A stretch of 15,925 nt of DNA from an uncultured Fibrobacter sp. (GCF_937877005.1 NZ_CALEFV010000235.1:1-15925), one strand, 5' to 3'. Shown: positions 1-8,055, numbered from the stretch's first letter. Notes: generated by a model not told the origin, from the letters alone. Program-made: numbers and translations.

Positions 1-295
1 AAATAAAGGTGTACGGCCCGGGCACGCGCGGCTTCATGATGTTGAATGCGAAGTTATCGACTCGGGCGTAGTCGGTCGCCTTGCGAATGTCCGGAATGAT
101 GAGCGCCATGAAGAACTTCTTCATCGGCTTCTTGAGGGCATAAAGCTTGTGGATTGCCTTGGGCGATTCGGCATTGCAGCCAATCGCGTAACCAGATTCA
201 GTGGGGTAAAGAACAAGACCGTCGTCTTCGAGGGCGGCAGCGGCAAGCTTCACGATTCTTGCTTGCGGATTTACTGGGTGAACTTCAAAACGCAT
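1..295 (-). CDS. YciO/YrdC/Sua5-family protein (threonylcarbamoyl-AMP synthase-like), partial
   Basis: The first 98 residues are visible and the C-terminal part lies beyond the left edge. The start is an ATG at 293-295 whose product begins MRFEVHPVNPQ. PTESGYAIGC (about residues 31-40) and PGPYTFI (about 92-98) are the hallmark segments of the YrdC/Sua5/YciO fold. The opening 'HPxNPQ' resembles the YciO branch more than TsaC. Family members bind ATP, threonine and bicarbonate to make threonylcarbamoyl-AMP for tRNA t6A; the role of YciO proteins is less settled, so the exact reaction is inferred. The substrate-binding region around residues 52-66 (ALKKPMKKFFMALII) looks divergent from the usual KxR-type segment. 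It lies 32 nt downstream of the yraN-like gene. A TATATTTT box ends only 4 nt before the ATG and there is no Shine-Dalgarno, which suggests its own leaderless transcript. Confidence 0.85.
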   Translation of the reverse strand, partial: MRFEVHPVNPQARIVKLAAAALEDDGLVLYPTESGYAIGCNAESPKAIHKLYALKKPMKKFFMALIIPDIRKATDYARVDNFAFNIMKPRVPGPYTFI

Positions 296-299
296 GGCG

Positions 300-307
300 A
301 AAATATA
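300..307 (-). promoter_or_regulatory. Candidate -10/-7 promoter box of the YciO/Sua5-like gene
   Basis: On the minus strand TATATTTT is followed by CGCC and then the ATG. The box resembles both the sigma70 -10 element and the Bacteroidetes -7 element TAnnTTTG. At this spacing transcription would begin at or inside the start codon. The same box-N4-start arrangement occurs at 8029-8036 and 9679-9686. No convincing -35 or -33 element is visible, so this is a proposal based on recurrence. Confidence 0.4.
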
Positions 308-327
308 GCATACTCGCACCTTTATGT

Positions 328-744
328 TCAGGTCTCCGGAATGACATGAGTCCCTTCGAAAGCATTCTTGAAATGCTGGAACTGGATTGGCTTTTGATAG
401 ACTCTCGTGCTCAGTACGTCAAAACGACAGGGTTGCTCGAAACCTTTCGGGGCATGTTCTTTTTGCGTGAATAGGAAATGACAGGCGGTTTTCCAGATTT
501 TTCTTTGCTTGAGTGCGTTGACACGTGCAGCAGGATTGCCCTGCTGGTTGTTCCAGACGGATTTGACTTCTACGAAGATGATCGTTTCGTTGATTTTAGC
601 GACAATGTCGAGTTCACCACCCTGATAGGCGTAATTGCGGGCAATAATCTGATAACCTTCGCGCCGGAGATATGCTGCGGCAAGGCTTTCAATGAAGTTT
701 CCTTTGGGACGGTTGCTTGTTTTGCATTTTTTTCGTTTTAGCAT
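328..744 (-). CDS. YraN/UPF0102-family endonuclease-like protein
   Basis: A small protein of 138 residues, close to the usual 115-135 of the family. It carries the YraN pattern: an N-terminal helix with AAAYLRREGYQIIARN (about 23-37), then GELDIVA (43-49) and IFVEVKS (56-62). The E44/D46 ... E59-x-K61 layout is that of the restriction-endonuclease-like (PD-D/ExK) fold. YraN proteins are conserved neighbours of RNase HII and DNA-processing genes, but their activity is poorly defined. The ATG at 742-744 is chosen because AAGGA lies 8 nt upstream. An in-frame TTG at 775-777 would add 11 basic residues and lacks that support. Its own promoter is unclear; it sits after the terminator-like repeat that closes the kinase gene. 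The assignment to the family is firm; the biochemical role is unknown. Confidence 0.87.
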   Translation of the reverse strand: MLKRKKCKTSNRPKGNFIESLAAAYLRREGYQIIARNYAYQGGELDIVAKINETIIFVEVKSVWNNQQGNPAARVNALKQRKIWKTACHFLFTQKEHAPKGFEQPCRFDVLSTRVYQKPIQFQHFKNAFEGTHVIPET

Positions 745-823
745 ATCAGTTTTCCTTAATCGTCGAAGAACACGCAAGAATGAATGTGCGTTAGTTTGTT
801 AGATATAGGAAATGATATATTAA

Positions 824-848
824 GGAATTGCCGAATTACGGCAATTCC
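824..848 (-). terminator. Perfect 10-bp inverted repeat at the end of the kinase operon
   Basis: GGAATTGCCG (824-833) and CGGCAATTCC (839-848) pair perfectly around a 5-nt loop. On the minus strand the loop contains the kinase TAA stop codon, so the last codons (Glu-Leu-Pro) form the first arm. The sequence after the stem on the minus strand is AT-rich (TTAATATATC) but not a clean T-run. A weak intrinsic terminator or a 3'-end-protecting hairpin is the best reading. A protein-binding palindrome is possible. Confidence 0.5.
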
Positions 849-2341
849 ATGCCTAGCAGGCGTATTTCGGAAATGGCGAAGTCGTCGTTTTCGCCCTCGT
901 AGACATTGTCGAGATAGATTTTCAGTTCCGAAGTCTCGATAGCCTGAATATTCGGGTACTGCATGCCGCGGATATTGTCGAGTGTAACCTTCTGCTTGAA
1001 TCCATCCTTTGTCTCGATCGTGATGGTCTTCGGTTTCTTGAAAATGCGGAATCGGTCGCCGAAGGCGTCGTCGACGGATTTCTGGTAACCGACGGCGATG
1101 CCGAAATGGGTCACGATGACATTGCCGTCGAAGTACAGCGTGAGTATGGGATTCTGCGGCTTCTGCGGCATCGTATAGAGCCAGGCCGTCTTAAGATCGT
1201 TGTCGTTTAGGTTAGAAAGAGGGTATCCGTTGGTCTCTTCGACCTCGAGAGCCTTCGTTTCGTAGTTGCCAAGGGCATCGCTCCACTCCATTTCGCGCAA
1301 GGTACTTTCGGGCTTGTGCGTGAGCATCAGCAGAATGAGGAGCATGATGATGAGCGGGAATATGAAAATCGCTAGTGCCGTGAGCTTTTTCTGAAGCATA
1401 CGGGCTCGCGGAGAAATTTTGCTTGCCATCTCGGTAATCGAGGCCGTGTGGCGGCGAAGCAGCGTGTGTCCCATGGTCGGACGAGACGACTGGTTCTTGT
1501 CGAGCGGAAAGACCTGGTCGCAGGAGTCCAGAAATTCCTGCATGTCGTGGAATCTTTCGTTCAGTTTTTTCTTGAGGCACTTGAGAATCAGCTCAGAGAG
1601 TCCTTTAGGCATATCCTTGCGGAAAAGTTCCGGTGCCGGAGGCGGTTCCTGTACATGTTTCAGGGCTATTTCGACGGGGCGGCTCCCTTCGAAGGGAAGG
1701 CGTCCGCAGGTCATTTCGTAAAGAATCACGCCCATGCTGTAGATGTCGGATTGAATCGTTACATTGTCACCGTGGCACTGTTCGGGACTCATGTATTCGG
1801 GAGTTCCCATGGTCATGCCTGTGCGTGTGAGACGGTCCTTTTCCATTTCCTGAATGTACGAAATGCCGAAATCCATGATGTACACGCGGTTGTCTCGCGT
1901 GAGCATGATGTTTGAGGGTTTCACGTCGCGGTGGACGATTCCCTTGCCATGTGCATAAAGAAGTCCGCGTGCAATCTGGCGGATGATGACCTCGATGGCT
2001 TCGAACGAAAGCTGTTCCTTGTTGTGCAGGATGTCGGCAAGGTTGGTCCCTTCGACATAGGTCATCGCGATAAAGAGCTGGTTGTTTTGCTGACCGAAGT
2101 CAAAAACATGGACGATATTCTGGTGGTCCAGTTCCTTCATTGCCTGCGCTTCCATGTAGAAACGCTTGATTGCTTCCTCGTCGGATGAGGCGTCCAGGAT
2201 CTTGAAAGCGACTTCGCGTTTGAGCCTTTTGTCGAGAGCCTTGTAGACATTGCCCATGCCTCCCTTGCCTAGGGTGCCGAGCAGGTCGTAGTTTTCGTTA
2301 AAGGGGCGCGGGAATATTTCAGGTCTCTGGGGTGCGATCAT
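836..2341 (-). CDS. Transmembrane Ser/Thr protein kinase with C-terminal discoidin/glycan-binding-like domain
   Basis: A 501-residue Hanks-type kinase. The glycine loop LGKGGMGNVYKA is at about 24-35, the ATP lysine is K47 (VAFK), and the aC glutamate is probably E64. The catalytic loop HRDVKPSN runs 137-144 (D139, N144), DFG is 157-159 and GTPEYMSPEQ is 179-188. The activation segment carries Thr172, Thr174 and Thr177. All catalytic residues are present, so it should be active. One membrane helix (about 321-340) separates the cytoplasmic kinase from an outside domain (about 350-501). That domain's NGYPLSNLNDNDLKTAW opening and FAISEIRLLG ending resemble discoidin-like or NADase-type glycan-binding domains; I see no PASTA repeats. 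Its ATG overlaps the TGA of the FHA-ABC gene by 4 nt, implying translational coupling. By analogy with PknF/Rv1747, the FHA-ABC transporter is the likely substrate. The external ligand is unknown. Confidence 0.93.
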   Translation of the reverse strand: MIAPQRPEIFPRPFNENYDLLGTLGKGGMGNVYKALDKRLKREVAFKILDASSDEEAIKRFYMEAQAMKELDHQNIVHVFDFGQQNNQLFIAMTYVEGTNLADILHNKEQLSFEAIEVIIRQIARGLLYAHGKGIVHRDVKPSNIMLTRDNRVYIMDFGISYIQEMEKDRLTRTGMTMGTPEYMSPEQCHGDNVTIQSDIYSMGVILYEMTCGRLPFEGSRPVEIALKHVQEPPPAPELFRKDMPKGLSELILKCLKKKLNERFHDMQEFLDSCDQVFPLDKNQSSRPTMGHTLLRRHTASITEMASKISPRARMLQKKLTALAIFIFPLIIMLLILLMLTHKPESTLREMEWSDALGNYETKALEVEETNGYPLSNLNDNDLKTAWLYTMPQKPQNPILTLYFDGNVIVTHFGIAVGYQKSVDDAFGDRFRIFKKPKTITIETKDGFKQKVTLDNIRGMQYPNIQAIETSELKIYLDNVYEGENDDFAISEIRLLGMELP

Positions 2342-4425
2342 CTTGCTTTTTTTGAACAGTTAAGTTTTATAGCAACCACAATATAAAAACATAAAGTGAT
2401 GGCGAGTACGGCAATGGTATTCGAAATAGGGTCTGTTCGCTCCAGGAATAGGTTCAGGAGGTTGTTCTGGTTGTAGCGAGACCATATGACGGTCGATAGC
2501 GCTCTGCCAATGGGAAGCATCTGGTCTAGGGGAACGAGGGCACCGGCAAGGGCCACCTGCGGAATGATAAGCAGGGGAAGCAGGGCGTTTGCCTGGCCGG
2601 AGTTGCGTGCGAAGGAACTGACTGCAAGTGCCACGGCAACGGGCGGGAGAACCATGAGCAGGATCGAAAGTAAAAGGAGCGGCTGGAAAGAAACGGAAAT
2701 TCTGAAATTGACAAAGGCGAAGACGACGAGTGTCTGCGCCCAGGCGACGACGGTAGGTAGAAACACCTTAGCCAGGAGCGTCTGCAGAACAGGAGCCCCT
2801 TTGCGGAATTCGGTCTGCAGAATTTCCTTTTCCTGGACGATTTCGCGGATGGAGAGCGAAAGGGAAAGCCAGTTCGCCGAAAGGATGAGTGCGAAGGCAA
2901 CGATCCAGAGAGACGAAAGCTCGGAGAAAATCTGCGAGAAGAGGAATCCGATGATAAGGGGTTGTAGCAGGAGTGTGAGGAATTTTCCTCGGTCGCGGAA
3001 CCATTGTTTTGCCGTGAGGCCTATCTTGTAGGCAAAAACGGGGGAAATGTTTGTCTTTGGAAAATAGCTGCGACATGCCTGTTCGTTTGAAAGAGCCTCG
3101 GGAAGGGTTTCGCGCTTTTCGAAGAGCTTTTTCCATTGCGTGGCGGTTTCGTCGTTTAGGCCTGCGAGGATTTTTTCGGGATCGTCACTTTCGAAGTAGC
3201 GGTAGGCTTCTTCGGGGGTTCCGTAGAAAGCCTGTTCGCCCTGGTGTAGCACGAGAACCCTGTTTGCAATCTCGAGTGCTTCGTAGCTATGGGTCGTGAG
3301 GATGACCGTGTGACCAAGGAAGGCTAGCTGCTTGAGGTGCGTGCAGAGAATCTTGGAGTTGTAGGGGTCCAGGCCCGATAGGGGCTCGTCGAGGACGATC
3401 AGTCCCTGATTTCCCATGAGTTCCTTTGCGAGGGCGACTCGGCGGGATTCACCGCCGCTGAGCGTCTTGACGCTATGATCGAGTCGCTCGCTCAGCCCGA
3501 AAAGTTCCGAGAACTTTTCGAGTCGCCCGATAGCGTTTTTCCTGTAATCGCTCTTGCTCATGCCGATTCTAGCCCCGTCAAGAAGTGTTTCCCTGACGGT
3601 AAGGTCGCATCGCAGCAGGGGGTCCTGCTCAAGGAATGCAATGTACTTACGGATTTCGGTGTTGCGGTAATCCATCGATCCGATGCGGACGCTGGAACCC
3701 TCGCCGCAGCGGTGGGTTCCCTGCAATAGACGCAGCAAGGTTGACTTTCCTTGTCCCGATCGACCGATAATGGCGAGAATTTCGCCTGCGGGAAGTGTAA
3801 AGTTGACTCCGCCCAGAAGCATTTTCTTGCCGGCATAGACATCGAGATTTCGGATATCTACGTCAAAACCGAGCGGAAGGTTCTTGCAGGTGAGTTCGCC
3901 GCTTGCATATTGGAGCATGCAGCCGGGAAATTTAATGGTCTCGTTTTCCGAAAGTTCCAGAACGCGGCTTGCCTTGCCTGTCGCTCCGACGACCTTGTCC
4001 TTGAGGCGGATTTCGACCTTGCCGTTCTGGAGTGTGCGTACACGGGTGTTTTCGGGCAAATTCATGTGAAGGTCGTCAAGGTCCGTCCACTCCTTGCCGA
4101 TTGCCTTGGACTGAACTAGGTCGCGTTCGACCGAATCCATCAGTAACAGTTGCAGATGTCCATTCTTGATTGTCGCGCGTAACTGCAATGGACCAATCAG
4201 TAGAACATCACCATCTTCGAGGACTCTTGTCTCGATATCGCAACCATTCACCTGGGTAACGCTGTTCTGCGTCAGGCTCTGCAGGGTCCACCGGCCATCC
4301 GCAAAATCAAGCTTCGCATGATTCCTCGATACCATGGGGTTGTCGAGGACCAGGCTATTGCCTTCCTTGCGACCTATCGTAAAGGTTCTTCCCTTATCCG
4401 GAGTGACGATTCTGAACGACTGCAT
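2338..4425 (-). CDS. FHA domain-containing ABC transporter (ATPase-permease fusion, ABCG/ABC-2 type)
   Basis: A 695-residue half-transporter. An N-terminal FHA domain (about 5-85) has the phosphothreonine-binding signature IGR (17-19), SRNHAKL (33-39) and VNG (59-61). A second beta-rich stretch (about 125-182, including ENETIKFPGCMLQY) may be a degenerate second FHA domain. The ATPase domain has Walker A GRSGQGKST (221-229), Q-loop Q267, signature LSGGE (322-326), Walker B LIVLDEP (342-348) and H-loop TTH (377-379). About six hydrophobic segments between 483 and 688 form the ABC-2 type permease. The order FHA-ATPase-permease matches mycobacterial Rv1747, and the adjacent kinase gene reinforces the match. 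It begins 13 nt after the aminotransferase stop with no clear Shine-Dalgarno. Export of a lipid or cell-surface glycolipid is likely by analogy; the substrate cannot be read from the sequence. Confidence 0.93.
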   Translation of the reverse strand: MQSFRIVTPDKGRTFTIGRKEGNSLVLDNPMVSRNHAKLDFADGRWTLQSLTQNSVTQVNGCDIETRVLEDGDVLLIGPLQLRATIKNGHLQLLLMDSVERDLVQSKAIGKEWTDLDDLHMNLPENTRVRTLQNGKVEIRLKDKVVGATGKASRVLELSENETIKFPGCMLQYASGELTCKNLPLGFDVDIRNLDVYAGKKMLLGGVNFTLPAGEILAIIGRSGQGKSTLLRLLQGTHRCGEGSSVRIGSMDYRNTEIRKYIAFLEQDPLLRCDLTVRETLLDGARIGMSKSDYRKNAIGRLEKFSELFGLSERLDHSVKTLSGGESRRVALAKELMGNQGLIVLDEPLSGLDPYNSKILCTHLKQLAFLGHTVILTTHSYEALEIANRVLVLHQGEQAFYGTPEEAYRYFESDDPEKILAGLNDETATQWKKLFEKRETLPEALSNEQACRSYFPKTNISPVFAYKIGLTAKQWFRDRGKFLTLLLQPLIIGFLFSQIFSELSSLWIVAFALILSANWLSLSLSIREIVQEKEILQTEFRKGAPVLQTLLAKVFLPTVVAWAQTLVVFAFVNFRISVSFQPLLLLSILLMVLPPVAVALAVSSFARNSGQANALLPLLIIPQVALAGALVPLDQMLPIGRALSTVIWSRYNQNNLLNLFLERTDPISNTIAVLAITLCFYIVVAIKLNCSKKAR

Positions 4426-4438
4426 GGGCAGAGAGTCT

Positions 4439-5632
4439 TTAGCGGAGTTCTTTCAGTCCCTTGATGAATCGGTCGCAGGCCTTCTGCAGGGTTTCGTCGC
4501 TTGCGGCATAGGAAAAACGCACGCAGCTGTCATCTCCGAAGGCTGCTCCTGGCACGATGGCGAGTCTCTGCGACTGCAGCAGGTATTCGCAAAGCTCGAT
4601 GGACCCGCCGATGGATTTTCCCTCGGGGGTTTTCTTTCCGTAGAAACTCTTGACCGGTGCAAAAAGGTAGAAGGCTCCTTCAGGAGTGCGGCAGGGTTCC
4701 GGCAACACTTCGGCGGTACGCTTCAGCATATAGTCGCGGCGCTTCAGGAATGCCGCCTGCATCGCATGAACGTTTGACTTGTCCATTTGCAGAGCTCCGA
4801 GTGCGGCGTATTGAGCCACGTTGCTCGGGTGGTGCGTAGCCTGTCCCTGGATTTTGCCAATGATCTTTGCAATTTCTGCAGGGGCAGCATCGTAACCGAT
4901 GCGCCAGCCGGTCATGCAGTGCGATTTTGAAAAACCGTTGATGACTATGGTCCGTTCGGCCATGCCGGGGAAGGCTGCTGCAGAACAGAATTCCGTGCCA
5001 TAGACAAAATATTCGTAGACCTCGTCGGAAATGCAGTAGAGGTCGTTCTTGACGATTACCTTTGAAAGGGCTTCGAGTTCAGACTTGTCGTAAACGGCTC
5101 CGGTCGGGTTGCAGGGATTGTTCAGTAGAATGGCTTTGGTGTGTTCCGTGCAGGCTTTTTCCAGGTCTTCGGGCCTGAGCTTGAATCCGTCTTCGATCTT
5201 GGTGCTTACAATCACCGGTTTCCCACCGAGCCATTTTACGAGTTCCGGATAGGTAACCCAGTAGGGGGAGGGAATAATGACTTCGTCACCTTCGTTCACC
5301 AGGGCAGCGAGAGCGTTGAATACGGCGTGTTTTGCACCGCTAGTCATGATAATCTGTTCGGGTTTGTAATCGAGTCCGTTTTCGACTTTCAGCTTTTGGG
5401 CAACGGCCTTGCGGACTTCGAGGATTCCTACGGGAGCTGTGTAGCGTGTTTTGCCTTCGCGGATGGCTTTGCAGGCGGCGTCCTGTATCGGTGTCGGTGT
5501 CGGAAAATCGGGTTCGCCTGCACCTAGGCTCACGATGTCCTTTCCGTCGGCAATCATTTGCTTGGCAAGCGTGTCGATAGCGACGGTGAGCGATGCTGCA
5601 ATATTCAATGTCCTAGTGGATAAATTTTTCAT
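4439..5632 (-). CDS. Class I pyridoxal-phosphate aminotransferase (aspartate aminotransferase-like)
   Basis: A 397-residue fold-type I aminotransferase. Visible landmarks are SLGAGEPDFPTP (35-46), RYTAPVG (63-69), PSPYWVTYP (121-129), NNPCNPTGAVYD (171-182), ISDEVYE (201-207), and FSKSHCMTGWRIGY (234-247) with the PLP-binding lysine K236. A C-terminal arginine in VRFSYA (R372) would bind the substrate alpha-carboxylate. This is the Igamma-type aspartate/prephenate aminotransferase group, which moves an amino group between aspartate (or related amino acids) and 2-oxoglutarate in the cytoplasm. Assigning aspartate rather than another substrate is a family-level inference. Its start lies inside the end of the RND gene (20-nt overlap) and the FHA-ABC gene follows after 13 nt. 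It is therefore a metabolic gene embedded in a membrane-transport operon, probably co-transcribed but not functionally tied in an obvious way. Confidence 0.93.
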   Translation of the reverse strand: MKNLSTRTLNIAASLTVAIDTLAKQMIADGKDIVSLGAGEPDFPTPTPIQDAACKAIREGKTRYTAPVGILEVRKAVAQKLKVENGLDYKPEQIIMTSGAKHAVFNALAALVNEGDEVIIPSPYWVTYPELVKWLGGKPVIVSTKIEDGFKLRPEDLEKACTEHTKAILLNNPCNPTGAVYDKSELEALSKVIVKNDLYCISDEVYEYFVYGTEFCSAAAFPGMAERTIVINGFSKSHCMTGWRIGYDAAPAEIAKIIGKIQGQATHHPSNVAQYAALGALQMDKSNVHAMQAAFLKRRDYMLKRTAEVLPEPCRTPEGAFYLFAPVKSFYGKKTPEGKSIGGSIELCEYLLQSQRLAIVPGAAFGDDSCVRFSYAASDETLQKACDRFIKGLKELR

Positions 5633-8024
5633 GTCTAGCTTTTGCCTTCTTGTAAATTCGGTAAGCGTCTAAGGTGCTTGCGATCAGGGGGTAGATTGTA
5701 AATTGCGAAACAAAAATACAAACGAGCCCAATGATGACGATTAAACCTAGGCTGTGTATTCCAGGATGCGATGAGAGTAGCATGGCGAGAGCTCCTATGA
5801 ACGAAGCTCCCTGAGCGACCAGGAGTGAAAGGTATTTTTGTTGCATGACGGTCCAGGCGGTTCCGCTCTGCTTTTCGTAGTAGGACGACCAGAGCTGTAG
5901 GGATCCGTCGACGCTTACGCCTATCAGGAGCACGAATGCGATGGAACCGTAGGCCGAAATCTGGATGTTGAGCAGGTGTACGAGAATGGTGACCCAACTC
6001 ATGGCAAAAAGTGCGGGCAGCAGTGTAAAGAAGGCTCGGCTCAGCTTGTTGTAGAACGAAAGGAGGACTAGGCAGAGCAGTATGGTTCCGAGAATGATGG
6101 ATTTGTCTACATTTCCGAGAATAGTATCGAGAATGGATGCCCTCATGATGGGGGTCCCGTAGGTTTTGAACTTCTTGTTGTGAATTCCGTCAAGCCGCTT
6201 GAGCTGATTTGCAATATGGCGGCAGGTGAGACCGTTGTCGGGATTTGTAGCCGGAATGATAAAGGCGAATATGCCGGAGTTGCCCTTCTTGTCGGAAAAT
6301 TTGCGAGTGATGTTTTCAGATAGCTCAAATTCGCGGATGTCGTTTTCGTAGTTGCCGAGCATCTCGACTATGGATGCACTGTCCGACGAACTGAGTTGTG
6401 CCAGAATATCGTCGCTCAGCATGGATTTAAGAGTCTCGATTTGCCTGCGCTTGTTCTGGGACAGCTTGGGCAGGAATTGATACTGTGTGTAGATTCTGGC
6501 GAGGTCGGGAATGTTTCCCTCTTTCTGTTCCGATTCGAAATCGTGCAATAGATCGTCATTGTATGAGGAATCGGGCAGCATGACGATAATGGGGTCGTAA
6601 GTCGAGAAACCGGTCTCGTCGATCAGAGCCTGAACTTCCTTTTCGTCGATTTGCAATTCGGTCTTACTAAAGTCGTAGAGAAATTTCAGATTTGCTCCGC
6701 TGTAGATCCAACCGATAGAACTCGCGATACTGATCGAAACGATAATGATCCAGTTGACCTTGTTTGGAAACAGGCGGTGGCGGCGTTTGGGTTCTAGAGG
6801 ACGGAAATGGATACTGAACGGTTTCTTGCGCTGAGTGATCAGCAGGAGCGATGTCGTGAGAAGGGGACAGACGGCCAGGTTCATGAGTGAACCGGCGGCT
6901 CCGAGAATGCCGAATTCGCGGATGCCCGGAAGTGGGACGAGAATGAAGGCTACAAACAGGAAGGCGATGACGAGGGAGGAGGCGGCGACGACCGGGCCGA
7001 TGCCGAGTAGTGCGCTCTCAATACAGAGTGCCGGACTCAACTTCTGGATACGCTCATGGAAGTAGCGCGTATAGACGTGTGAAATGATTTGGCTAGCGTG
7101 TCCCGGCAGCAGGAGACCGAGCGAAAGCGTAAACAGGTTGATGCGGCCGAATAGTAGAAAGGCTAGGGCAAGCGTGAATATGGTTGGGAGGGCAATAGGA
7201 ATGGCCGATACGAATATCAGCTGGGGCTGCTTGAAAAAATTAATCAGGAGGAGAATGAATATGAGGAGGGCGGCCATCTTTCCTGCGAATTTGGCTTCGG
7301 GCAGGAGCATGCGCCCGGTCTGGATCGACTTGAACACCTTTCCTGTATAAAGAACATTGATGCCCGAACCGTTGGCTTCGACGAAATCCTTGACCTTGTT
7401 GTAGAGTTTTCTGTTCGCCTGGAGGTCGGACAGCGTGTGGGCGGGGTATATGTCTATGACGCGAATAGTCCCGTTCGAGTTCGAAAAGCTCTGCTGTAGG
7501 TTCTTGAAATACTTTTCTTCGATTTCTTCAATGATTCCCGTCTTGTTTTCGGTGGAATCTGCAGCGGGTTCCGCATCCTGTAGGTCGACGATGAACGGGT
7601 TATTCTTGATAATCTGCGCATTCTTGAGGCTGTCGATAAAGGAGACGACATTGTCGATATCCGATTCGTTCGCGTAGAGCAGTCGGTTCTTCTTGAAAAA
7701 GTCGAGGTCAGCCGTGTATTCGACATAGTGGACGGAGGGGTCATTTTCCAATTTTTTTGCAAGCGAATCTGCAAATTGATAGTTTTTCGCGCTATCAGCG
7801 GATTGGACGACGACTGTAAGACTACCTAGTCCACCGAAAGATTCTTCGATCGTGCGGTAGTCCGCCTGAACTTCTTTTCCGTTTAACATGTCCTGCAACT
7901 GCAATTCCCAGCGCAGATTTTCGATAGGATAAATGCTTAAAAGGGTTAAAACCGAAAAGAGAGCGATGACCGCTTTCGGATAATGGGCTATCCGCTGTAT
8001 AATTTTTGCGAATACGGAAAACAT
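5613..8024 (-). CDS. RND superfamily (MMPL/HpnN-like) exporter
   Basis: From the ATG at 8022-8024 the protein has 803 residues in the classic two-fold RND layout. TM1 is at about 17-33, followed by a large periplasmic loop (34-246). Five helices follow between 247 and 396, then TM7 (424-441), a second loop (442-640), and five helices from 641 to 782. GVSVDGSLQLW (702-712) sits where the conserved TM10 acidic motif lies in MMPL proteins, and GASFIGALAMLL (739-750) is also family-typical. The relatives are MMPL/HpnN/Patched-type exporters of lipids, hopanoids or sterols rather than AcrB-type drug pumps. An upstream reading to 8141 would add 39 polar residues antisense to the neighbouring gene. 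I prefer 8024 because TM1 then starts near the N-terminus and a TATATTAG box lies 4 nt upstream. It is divergent from an Omp85-like gene, suggesting an inner-to-outer membrane lipid path. The substrate is unknown. Confidence 0.88.
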   Translation of the reverse strand: MFSVFAKIIQRIAHYPKAVIALFSVLTLLSIYPIENLRWELQLQDMLNGKEVQADYRTIEESFGGLGSLTVVVQSADSAKNYQFADSLAKKLENDPSVHYVEYTADLDFFKKNRLLYANESDIDNVVSFIDSLKNAQIIKNNPFIVDLQDAEPAADSTENKTGIIEEIEEKYFKNLQQSFSNSNGTIRVIDIYPAHTLSDLQANRKLYNKVKDFVEANGSGINVLYTGKVFKSIQTGRMLLPEAKFAGKMAALLIFILLLINFFKQPQLIFVSAIPIALPTIFTLALAFLLFGRINLFTLSLGLLLPGHASQIISHVYTRYFHERIQKLSPALCIESALLGIGPVVAASSLVIAFLFVAFILVPLPGIREFGILGAAGSLMNLAVCPLLTTSLLLITQRKKPFSIHFRPLEPKRRHRLFPNKVNWIIIVSISIASSIGWIYSGANLKFLYDFSKTELQIDEKEVQALIDETGFSTYDPIIVMLPDSSYNDDLLHDFESEQKEGNIPDLARIYTQYQFLPKLSQNKRRQIETLKSMLSDDILAQLSSSDSASIVEMLGNYENDIREFELSENITRKFSDKKGNSGIFAFIIPATNPDNGLTCRHIANQLKRLDGIHNKKFKTYGTPIMRASILDTILGNVDKSIILGTILLCLVLLSFYNKLSRAFFTLLPALFAMSWVTILVHLLNIQISAYGSIAFVLLIGVSVDGSLQLWSSYYEKQSGTAWTVMQQKYLSLLVAQGASFIGALAMLLSSHPGIHSLGLIVIIGLVCIFVSQFTIYPLIASTLDAYRIYKKAKARHEKFIH

Positions 8025-8028
8025 GGAA

Positions 8029-8036
8029 CTAATATA
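8029..8036 (-). promoter_or_regulatory. Candidate -10/-7 box for the RND-led operon
   Basis: The minus strand reads TATATTAG, then TTCC, then ATG, the same 4-nt spacing seen at 300-307 and 9679-9686. The 31-nt gap between the divergent starts (8025-8055) also contains TATAAT on both strands (8033-8038 plus; 8037-8042 minus). The two promoters therefore overlap and could compete or be co-regulated. No clear -35 element is visible in either direction. Confidence 0.4.
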
Positions 8037-8055
8037 ATTATAAATTGGGGGGCGT

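Noticed and set aside
745..777. TTG start for the YraN-like protein at 777
   Set aside because: The ATG at 744 has an AAGGA Shine-Dalgarno 8 nt upstream and gives the usual family length.
2486..3031. 181-codon open frame on the plus strand
   Set aside because: Antisense to the permease part of the FHA-ABC gene; Arg/Ser-rich composition typical of a shadow frame.
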